Origin: Verrucomicrobiota bacterium
Lineage (GTDB): Bacteria > Verrucomicrobiota > Verrucomicrobiia > Opitutales > Oceanipulchritudinaceae
Direction of reading: 5' to 3'
DNA: 40,324 nt
Assembly: GCA_021208135.1 (NCBI GenBank)
Contig: JAJOKB010000090.1
Coordinates: 1-40,324, forward strand
This document shows positions 1 to 8,103 of the stretch, one piece after another; position 1 is the stretch's first letter; the number at the start of each line of letters is the position of its first letter. The notes below the pieces were generated by a model. The model saw nothing but the letters and a program-made list of their open reading frames with translations. It had not been told where the DNA came from and ran no database searches. Made by a program: the position numbers and the translations under genes.

Positions 1-486
<486 letters not shown>

Positions 487-521
487 CTAATGCCGTAAAT
501 GGGACCCCATCAGCGGTCTCA

Positions 522-2320
522 TCAATGGTTCTCGCGACGCAGTTTGTAATACGCGCCCTTGCGCTGCATGAGCTGGTCGTGGGTGCCAGATTCTACTATG
601 CGGCCGCTTTGGATGACCAGAATTCTAGTGGCGGACTGAATAGTGGACAGCCTGTGAGCAATCACAAAGCTGATCCGATCCGCAAACAGTGTTTGCAGGC
701 CTTGCTGAATCAATTGCTCTGTTGCAGTATCAATGGATGAGGTTGCCTCATCATGATAAAAATGGCCGGATGGGCGAGCAGGCGCGGGCGAAAGATATCA
801 GCTGCTTTTGACCGGTGGACAAGCGATTGCCATTCTCGCCAACATTGGACTCATAGCCATGCTCCATAGCACTGATAAACTCGTGGGCATTGACTGCGCG
901 TGCAGCATCTTCCACTTCAGCATCGGTAGCATCCAATCTGCCATAGCGAATGTTGTCGCGTACGGTACCGCCAAACAAGTGCGGTGTTTGCAACACTATA
1001 CCGAGGTTGGATTGATACCACTGGAGTGAGCGTTCCCGGTAATCCCTGCCGTTCACCAAAATGCTTCCGGTAGTGGGTTCGTAGAAGCGAGCGGCCAGAT
1101 TGACTATGGTACTTTTGCCTCCGCCGCTGGCACCTACCAGTGCTATCATGTCTCCGCGTTTGACGGTCAGATTAAAGTCATGCAAGACCGGTTGCCCGGC
1201 GATATACTCAAACTGTACATTGCGGAACTCCAGAGTTTCGATGCGTTTTTCCCGACCATCCACCGCGAGTTCGGCAGGGTAGGAGTGACGCATTCTTTCG
1301 CGCACATCTTCCGTATCAAAAATTGCCGGCTGAGTTGCGAGTAAGTTCAGAACCCGTTCACCGGCAGCCTGGGCGCTTTGCAGCTGCACCATCACTTGAG
1401 CCATTTGGTTGATCGGATTAAAAAAACTGCCCGGCGTAAAAGATAAAATGCCACCAGTGTCACCGAGGGTGAGACGGTCGTCCAAAACAAGAATTCCCCC
1501 TTGCCACAAAGCGACGCCGGCTGCGACACTCCCCAGGGTAAGAACGATGGGAATGTAGATGGCAGATTGCGTGGCATTCAGGACAGACTGATCGTACATG
1601 TTGTTGGAGAGTTGCTTAAACTCGCCGAGGTTATCCTCTTCGCGCACTAATGATTTAGTTGTGCGCAACCCATTTAAGCCCTCGGTGATGGATGCTGTGA
1701 TCATGGAGTTGTATTTGCGCGTCTCGCGGGCACTGAGCAGAATGCGCTTTTGGAACCACGCACTGATTACCACCAGCATAGGCACGACCCCCAAAACCAT
1801 CAATCCGAGGGTAGGGTGCAGAACAACCAAAATGATGGCTATGGCACTGATAAGGAAAATCGCCCAAACCAAGTCCAGCACTCCCCATGCAATGATTCTT
1901 GCCAATTTATCGCAGTCCGATGTCAGACGGGAAATCAACCAACCGACTGGACGATGGTCAAAATAAGCGAACTCCAGCTCCTGCAAGCGCCGGAAACAGT
2001 CCCGCCGAATATCGTGACTCATGCTATTGGAGAGGGTCCCAGCCTGAAGGATGAAAATCCAAACACCGACTGCAAGCCCTACAACAAGGGCCCCGTAAGC
2101 CAAGGCATACTGAAAAATATTCAGGTCGCTGCCCTTCGCCATCACGTCGTCGACCACCCAGCGCGTTACCAAAGCAAAGCTGGCGTCGATCATGGCAATC
2201 GTTATGCCCGAGGCGACCAATATCACCAAAAGCTTTTGTAGGCAACGCATGCCGGAATACCCGATACCAAAGGCGCCAGTCGATACGGTTACTAAATGTG
2301 TCTTCCTGCGGCACTGACAT
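522..2320 (-). CDS. ABC exporter half-transporter B (MdlB/YheH-like), interrupted by frameshifts
   Basis: Second half of a heterodimeric type IV (multidrug/lipid-like) ABC exporter in the inner membrane; substrate unknown. The start at 2320 lies 2 bp after the stop of the partner gene and has a strong GGAGGAG ribosome site. After repair the protein is about 600 residues: an N-terminal six-helix membrane domain, then a nucleotide-binding domain with Walker A 'GASGGGKST', signature 'LSTGQKQLI', Walker B 'FIMDEATS' and switch His 'FVIAHRLST'. The last two are only reached after frame changes. Breaks are visible near 2235-2245 (two bases missing), near 780 (GCCTG where GCCCTG is expected) and near 753 (one base missing before the Asp-Glu of Walker B). 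The signature motif has T instead of the second G, which is common in one half of heterodimeric exporters. All breaks look like indels in an otherwise conserved sequence. Confidence 0.85.
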
Positions 2321-2322
2321 GA

Positions 2323-4110
2323 TTAAATCTCCTCCCCGGATATCTGCATTTGCCAAAGTTTTTGATACAAGCCTTGTTCCGTGATCAGGCTATCATGCGT
2401 ACCGGACTGGACAATTTTGCCATGATCCATCACCAGAATCAGATCAGCGTGAGCCAAAGTTGATAATCGGTGAGCAATGACCAACGTAGTCCGCTGTCCG
2501 CGGCGTTCTTTAAGGGCCTTCAGAATGATGTTTTCCGTCTCGGCATCCACGGCACTCAAGGCGTCATCTAAAATCAGTACTGGTGAGTTGCGCAGTAAGG
2601 CCCGCGCCAAAGCGACACGCTGGCGTTGTCCACCGGACAAAGTCACCCCGCGCTCACCCACCAGGGTGTCGTATCCCTGACTGAAACCGAGAATGGTATC
2701 GTGAATGTGCGCTTGCCTGGCAACTGAGGTTAAATCGACTTCCTGTCGGCCAACCGCACCAAAGCGTATATTTTCGCCAATGGTCTTGGAATACAGGAAT
2801 GGTTCCTGCATCACCACGCTGAACTGACTCCGAACCCATTTTCGATCCAGCTCATTGAGTTCCATTGCATCCAGTTGGATAGATCCGGAATCATAATCAT
2901 ACAGCCGCAGCAATAAATGCATGAGCGTTGATTTTCCGGCCCCTGAAGGACCCACAATTGCCAGTGTTTTGCCTGGTTCGACATCGAAACTGATCCCGTT
3001 GAGTGCAGCAATGCCACCGGCGTGGTTAAAACTAAGGTTGCGCACGGACAAAGCGCCGCGGGCTGGTTGTTGTGGAATGAGCAGTGGTTGCGTGGGATTT
3101 TCGCGCGACTCCTGCAAAATAGTACCGACACGTTGCAAGGCCACCAGGGATTTGCCGAAATCCGTGAGTACTCTGCCCATCATGCGTACCGGCCATAACA
3201 AAATGTTCAAAAACATCATGAAGGCAAAAAGGGTGCCTACGGTCATGCTACCTTGGGCAATAAACCAAATGCCGGTAAACAAAACCAAACCTTGTTGCAG
3301 CAGAACCACGAAATCTGACACCGACCAATACACTGCCATCAGTCGGATAAGGCGAATGCTGTGATCGCGATAACGCTGGTTGGGGTCGGCAAAGCGCTGA
3401 ATCTCAAAATCCTGGCGAGCAAAAGCACGGACCACCCGCAGACCGGTGAGATTTTCCTGCACTCTATGCGTCACCTCTCCCTCCGCTTCATCGACTTGCC
3501 GGAACAGAAACTTGACTTTGCGGAAATAAAAGAAGCCGTACAAAATGATGGGGCCGATCAAGGCAAAAGCCACAAGCGTCATGCGCACATCCAGTGCCAC
3601 CATGATTGGCAATACGGTCACCATCAGCAAGGCCGCATGGAAGACCTCTACTATTTGGTTGGACAGTGCCAGGCGGATAGTTTCGACATCCGACGTGCTG
3701 CGCTGGATTAAATCGCCGGTGTCGGTGTTGTCATGGTATTTAGCGGGCAGATGTTGCAGATGATCATACAGATCATTCTTGAGGCGACGGGCGATACCAT
3801 CTGAAGCCTGAGCGGCGGCACGGCCCTTCAGGAAGTGAAACATCCCTGCCAAAACCGTCAATATGACCATCAGTGAGGCAGGTAACCATAAATTATCCGC
3901 AACCCACTCCGCACCACCCATGGTATGCATAATCCATGCCGGCAATCCGCTTTCAGCAGACAGACCTGACAAAGCATAGTCGATGGTGGCGCTGCCAATG
4001 AGCGGCACCAGATAGGTGATAGCGCTGCTCACCAACAATGCTGTTATGGCAAATGCATAGCGCAGACGAAACCCGGTCATTAACGACCACAACAAAGACA
4101 GTGGGGACAT
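2323..4110 (-). CDS. ABC exporter half-transporter A (MdlA/YheI-like)
   Basis: Intact 595-residue exporter half with a membrane domain (about residues 1-320) and a C-terminal ATPase domain. Visible motifs are Walker A 'GPSGAGKST' (about residue 385), canonical signature 'LSGGQRQRVALARAL' (about 492), Walker B 'LILDDALSAVD' (about 510) and switch His 'LVIAHRLS'. The residue after the Walker B Asp is Asp and not the catalytic Glu, so the ATP site completed by this Walker B should be the weak one. That fits the division of labour known in MdlAB/BmrCD-type heterodimers. It is cotranscribed with the downstream half-transporter, separated by only 2 bp, and starts 44 bp after a DUF4159 gene. The start at 4110 has a GAGG site upstream. 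Substrate cannot be read from sequence. Confidence 0.92.
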   Translation of the reverse strand: MSPLSLLWSLMTGFRLRYAFAITALLVSSAITYLVPLIGSATIDYALSGLSAESGLPAWIMHTMGGAEWVADNLWLPASLMVILTVLAGMFHFLKGRAAAQASDGIARRLKNDLYDHLQHLPAKYHDNTDTGDLIQRSTSDVETIRLALSNQIVEVFHAALLMVTVLPIMVALDVRMTLVAFALIGPIILYGFFYFRKVKFLFRQVDEAEGEVTHRVQENLTGLRVVRAFARQDFEIQRFADPNQRYRDHSIRLIRLMAVYWSVSDFVVLLQQGLVLFTGIWFIAQGSMTVGTLFAFMMFLNILLWPVRMMGRVLTDFGKSLVALQRVGTILQESRENPTQPLLIPQQPARGALSVRNLSFNHAGGIAALNGISFDVEPGKTLAIVGPSGAGKSTLMHLLLRLYDYDSGSIQLDAMELNELDRKWVRSQFSVVMQEPFLYSKTIGENIRFGAVGRQEVDLTSVARQAHIHDTILGFSQGYDTLVGERGVTLSGGQRQRVALARALLRNSPVLILDDALSAVDAETENIILKALKERRGQRTTLVIAHRLSTLAHADLILVMDHGKIVQSGTHDSLITEQGLYQKLWQMQISGEEI

Positions 4111-4154
4111 GGGAGAACCTCAAATAAAACGATATTGAAGCGACAAATCGTCTG

Positions 4155-5157
4155 CTACCAGCTTAAAGCATGGATAAAGATGTTTACACCCAGACGGGTA
4201 TAAAACGTGTGTGCGAAATCACTGATTTCCGCCGATTGGTAATAGCGAAACAGTCGAAACCGGCCATCAGGTTCTTCGACCCAGGCGGGCAGATTGACTG
4301 GTTGGGGTAAACACCCGATCCTGACGACCATCCTCACGGTTGACCATAAAGACGGTACCAGAGTGGGAAGCCTGTTGCAAGCGCTCGTTAAGTGCATCCT
4401 CACCTTCGCGAACGCGGAAACCAATTTGATTGACCCAGCGGCCAACTTCGTCTCTGGCCCAACCCATGGCGATAATGGGTGTGGTTATGACCGCCAGTCT
4501 GCCGTCAATTTCCCAACCAACGAAGGAGTACGTACCTTGTGGCCATTTCTCGTTAATTACATACGACCTGATGGCTTCCGGCAGGGCCGACGAATCAGGC
4601 AGACCGCTGTAGAAACTGCTGAATACCGGATGCGCTCTGGGTAACGGGCGATAAGTCGAAGTCGGCAAAACATCGCTGAATAAGGCAACAAGGGCTGGGT
4701 GCGGTGTCCATTCCGGGAAGCTGTGGGATTGAGCATGACTCGCTTGTCCGCGCAAAAATTCGGCAGTAATACCGGCATCAATAAACAGAAAACCTCCCCG
4801 TTCCAGATAACGGCGCAATTGCTCGCGCTCCTCATCGTCCAGATTCCAATCCCTGCGATCCCCGAAGTTGACATAGATTATCGGAAAATCAAACAAGCGA
4901 GGATCATTGAACGACTCAATGAACTCGGGCTCGTTGGCAAACTGAAGGGAGGTGTTGTTGTTTATTTCCACCAGCAAACTGTTCAAAGCACCTGGATAGA
5001 AACGGCGCAGAGGTTCGCCCTCGACCAACTGAGCTACCCTGATAACAGCTGCAGCCTGGCTCGCTGCAAGCAAGAGCGCCAAACCCATAGACAGCCATCT
5101 GGTCAAACCAATCACCCAAGCGCAGCCAACTCCGCTACTTTGAAAAATAGCTATCAT
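4155..5157 (-). CDS. DUF4159 exported protein (one frameshift)
   Basis: Conserved protein of unknown biochemical role. It has a hydrophobic leader of signal-peptide type around residues 20-38 (ending 'LLLAASQAAA'), followed by the DUF4159 domain with hallmark segments 'IIYVNFGDRRDWNL', 'LRRYLERGGFLFIDAG' and a C-terminal 'YYQSAEISDFAHTFYTRLG'. The domain resembles glutamine-amidotransferase-like/ThuA-like folds used in envelope or aerotolerance gene clusters, but no activity should be assigned. The last roughly 50 residues sit in another frame: an extra C in the CCCC run near 4305 separates 'DRVFT' from 'PVNLPAWVEEPDGRF'. After repair the protein is about 333 residues. It lies between the transhydrogenase operon (99 bp upstream) and the ABC exporter pair (44 bp downstream), all on the minus strand. 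An internal Met at about residue 25 is an alternative start. Confidence 0.75.
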
Positions 5158-5256
5158 AGGATGTACGAGGATGGATGGGAAACGACCATAATTCAGGAAA
5201 CAGTAATCAAGTGCGCTGGTTTACAAATGAACCAAAACGCTTACTGGGAAGCGTTT

Positions 5257-6654
5257 TTAAAATTCTGCCACCAACGCGCTGACAGTGCCCTTGGCATCAC
5301 CGTACAACATGCGTGTATTGTCCAAAAAGAACAAGGTGTTCACCAAACCGCTGAATCCGGCACCTTTGCCGCGCTTTAAGGCATACACTGTTTTTGCCTC
5401 GTGAACATTGATGATTGGCATACCGTAAATCGGGCTGGCAGGGTCGTTGGCAGCGGCAGGATTCACGACGTCATTCGCGCCAATGACGATTGCCACATCA
5501 ACGGTGGTCATGATTGGATTCACATCGTGCATTTCAGCCAACTGTTCGTAGGGTACGTCAGCCTCAGCAAGCAGTACATTCATGTGTCCTGGCATTCGAC
5601 CGGCGACCGGATGGATGGCATAGCGGACTTCGCAGCCATTGGCTTCGAGTAAGTCTCCCAGCTCTTTTACCGCGTGTTGTGCTTGCGCCACGGCCATACC
5701 GTATCCTGGCACAATAACCACGCTGCGGGCTGATTCGAGCACATAATAGGCATCTTCAATGGAAGCCGCCTTCATTTCTCCGGTCACCTCACTATCACTC
5801 GATTGTGTGGTGGCACCAAAACCGCTGAACAGCACATTGCCCAGACTCCGGTTCATTGCTTTGCACATGATGATAGTCAGAATGAGACCGCTGCAGCCGA
5901 CCAAACAGCCAGCGACAATCAAAACGTTATTGTAGATCACAAATCCAGCGGCTGCTGCTGCCAACCCGGAACAAGAGTTTAGCAGAGCAATGACCACCGG
6001 CATGTCGCCACCACCAATGGGCAATACTCCGATAATACCAAGTACCAGTGACAGCACCACCAATACCAGGAATACATAAAAAACGATACTGGAATCGAGA
6101 TCCAGAGCAGGGCCACCCGCGAATAACACCATGCTGGCGACAATGCTCAAGGCGAGGAGGATACTGACAAAAGTCTGCCCCGGAATCAGAATGGCGCGCC
6201 CGCTGATTTTTCCCGACAACTTACCCCAGGCTTGCAAACTACCGGTGAAGGTAATGCCGCCGATGAGCACCGCTAGGGAAACTGCGAACCGCCTTGTAAA
6301 TCTCCAGGGAAGTGCCGGCGTGATTGTTTTTTTCAAACTCAACCCAGCCGACCAACAAACTGGCGAGCCCGCCAAATCCATTGAACAGAGCCACGAGTTC
6401 GGGCATGGCTGTCATTCTGACCATTTTGGCGGCCAGCACCCCGATAAAGGATCCAAAAAACCAAACCAGCAATGATATAGCCGTAATGTAAAATCCGAGG
6501 CTAACAGCGTGACAACTATCGCCAACAACATGCCTACCGAAGACAATAAGTTACCGCGTCGTGCGGTTTGTGCCGACCCCAGCATTTTGATGCCGAAGAC
6601 GAACAAGATACTGGCTACGATGTAGGCCAGATTGATAAAATCAGATGTGCTCAT
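5257..6654 (-). CDS. pntB: Proton-translocating NAD(P) transhydrogenase beta subunit PntB (two frameshifts)
   Basis: Inner-membrane subunit that couples hydride transfer between NADH and NADP+ to proton movement and carries the NADP(H)-binding domain III. After repair it is about 465 residues, normal for the family. The N-terminal half is a bundle of transmembrane helices. The C-terminal domain III shows 'VIVPGYGMAVAQAQ', 'IHPVAGRMPGHMNVLLAEA', 'VIGANDVVNPAA' and 'PIYGMPIINV', all standard NADP-site motifs. The start at 6654 overlaps the stop of pntAB (ATGA), which suggests translational coupling. Two breaks are seen: near 6490 a T is missing in a T run (restoring 'SDFYITAISLLVWFFGS'), and near 6285 one extra base (restoring 'EIYKAVAVSLAVLIGG'). 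One deletion plus one insertion restores a full-length frame. Confidence 0.92.
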
Positions 6655-6939
6655 TTACGTGCACCCTTCGCCTTGAACATGCTGAGCATGCGATCGGTGA
6701 CCAAATAGCCACCGACAACGTTGATGGTCGCCAACACCAAGGCGAGCACTCCAAGCACTAATGCGAAGGTGCCTTCCATGGTATTAACAGCCAGAATGGC
6801 ACCGACAATGGTGATTCCGGAAATAGCGTTGGAACCGGACATTAAAGGCGTGTGCAATTGCGAAGGCACTTTTTTTTATCAGCTCATAGCCAAGAAAGGC
6901 TGCAAGCGTGAAAATGAATAATAACTGTATGATTTCCAT
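6651..6939 (-). CDS. pntAB: NAD(P) transhydrogenase alpha subunit part 2, membrane segment PntAB (one frameshift)
   Basis: Small membrane subunit (domain II of the alpha chain), about 95 residues with three to four transmembrane helices. It starts 'MEIIQLLFIFTLAAFLGYEL' and continues 'PSQLHTPLMSGSNAISG', which is the conserved loop of the family. The two parts are in different frames because the plus strand at 6870-6877 reads eight T (eight A in the mRNA) where seven are required for 'ELIKKVPSQLH'. This is one of the clearest homopolymer indels in the window. It sits 27 bp after pntAA and overlaps pntB by four bases. A separate pntAB gene is typical of many non-enteric bacteria; in E. coli it is fused to pntAA. 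Confidence 0.9.
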
Positions 6940-6966
6940 GACAGAGTAGGGGTTTGCCGAAAGAAA

Positions 6967-8094
6967 TTATTTGAACTGTGAATGAACAATGGCGCCGCCG
7001 TGGGTCAGGACGCAGCCCTTCTGGATCTCATCCTCGGGTTTTAAGGAGAACGAACCCTGTTTTTCATCCCAAAAGTGGCTGATAAAATTGAGTAGATTGC
7101 TGGCGTAAACCTGCGATGCGTGAGTCGCAACCGTAGCCTCGAGACAACCGCTGCCGATAATGCTGACACCATTGGCTGTGGTTACTGTCTGATTAAATAC
7201 GGTGCCCTCGACATTGCCGCCGGATTCGGCCGCAAGGTCTACGATGACGCTACCTTGCTTCATACGGGCAATGATATCGGCAGTGAGCAAGACCGGTGCT
7301 TTGCGACCAAATAGCTTGGCAGTTGTTATGACAATATCACTTTGCGCACAGACTTTAGCCATCCCTTCGCGCTGTTTGGCTATCTGTTCGGGTGTCAGTT
7401 CCCGGGCGTAGCCTTGAGCGGTTTGACCAGTATCTCCCAGGTCAATTTTGACGAACTTGGCACCGAGTGAGCGCACCTGCTCCTCCACCACTGGACGGGT
7501 ATCAAAGGCTTCAACGCGAGCACCCAATCGCTTTGCGGTAGCGATAGCCTGTAAACCAGCCACCCCTACGCCAATCACGAACACGCGCGCAGGGGCAATG
7601 GTGCCTGCAGGCGTCATCATCATCGGCAATATTCGGCGCAGCCGGGCAGCGCCCTGCACGACAGCAGCATAGCCTGCCAGGTTGGCCTGGGAACTCAAGG
7701 CATCCATTTTTTGGGCTAAGGTGGTGCGCGGCATCATTTCCATGGAAATGGTTGTGACACCGGCTTGTGCCAGCAACTGCAGCGTCGCCTTATCCTGAAA
7801 AGCATCCAAAAAACTGATATGCATACACCCCGGTTTCAGGAGCGCAATCTCGTCCGCTGCAGGTTTGCGCACGCGCAGCACAATGTCGGCTGTCTGTAGC
7901 GCTGACTTGCGGTCAGTTACGAGTTGGGCACCGGCTGCGGTGTAATCTTCGTTGCGGTAATCTGAGGCGATACCTGCGTTACTTTCCACTAGAACGGTCA
8001 ATCCCAGCTTGCGCAAAGCTGCGGCCGTTTCTGGTGTCAGCGCAACACGAGTCTCCCCCGAGGATTCCCTGGGAGTGAATACTATCTGTGACAT
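6967..8094 (-). CDS. pntAA: NAD(P) transhydrogenase alpha subunit part 1, NAD(H)-binding PntAA
   Basis: Intact 375-residue soluble domain I of the transhydrogenase, which binds NAD(H) on the cytoplasmic side. It begins 'MSQIVFTPRESSGETRVAL' (the alanine-dehydrogenase-like N-terminus), has the loop 'TTLAQKMDALSSQANLAGY' equivalent to the conserved RQD-loop region, the Rossmann glycine motif 'VIGVGVAGLQAIATAKRLGA' with acidic residue 'EAFDTRP' for NAD ribose, and 'AESGGNVEGT'. It ends with the usual linker leading to the separate membrane subunit. It is first of three transhydrogenase genes and begins 9 bp after the stop of the PEGA/TonB fusion gene, so it may be cotranscribed with it. No clear Shine-Dalgarno sequence is visible. 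Confidence 0.95.
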   Translation of the reverse strand: MSQIVFTPRESSGETRVALTPETAAALRKLGLTVLVESNAGIASDYRNEDYTAAGAQLVTDRKSALQTADIVLRVRKPAADEIALLKPGCMHISFLDAFQDKATLQLLAQAGVTTISMEMMPRTTLAQKMDALSSQANLAGYAAVVQGAARLRRILPMMMTPAGTIAPARVFVIGVGVAGLQAIATAKRLGARVEAFDTRPVVEEQVRSLGAKFVKIDLGDTGQTAQGYARELTPEQIAKQREGMAKVCAQSDIVITTAKLFGRKAPVLLTADIIARMKQGSVIVDLAAESGGNVEGTVFNQTVTTANGVSIIGSGCLEATVATHASQVYASNLLNFISHFWDEKQGSFSLKPEDEIQKGCVLTHGGAIVHSQFK

Positions 8095-8103
8095 GGTTTG
8101 GTT

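Noticed and set aside
4699-5379. 226-codon plus-strand frame across DUF4159 and the pntB end
   Set aside because: It covers the antisense of two clear genes, and its composition resembles a translated non-coding strand.
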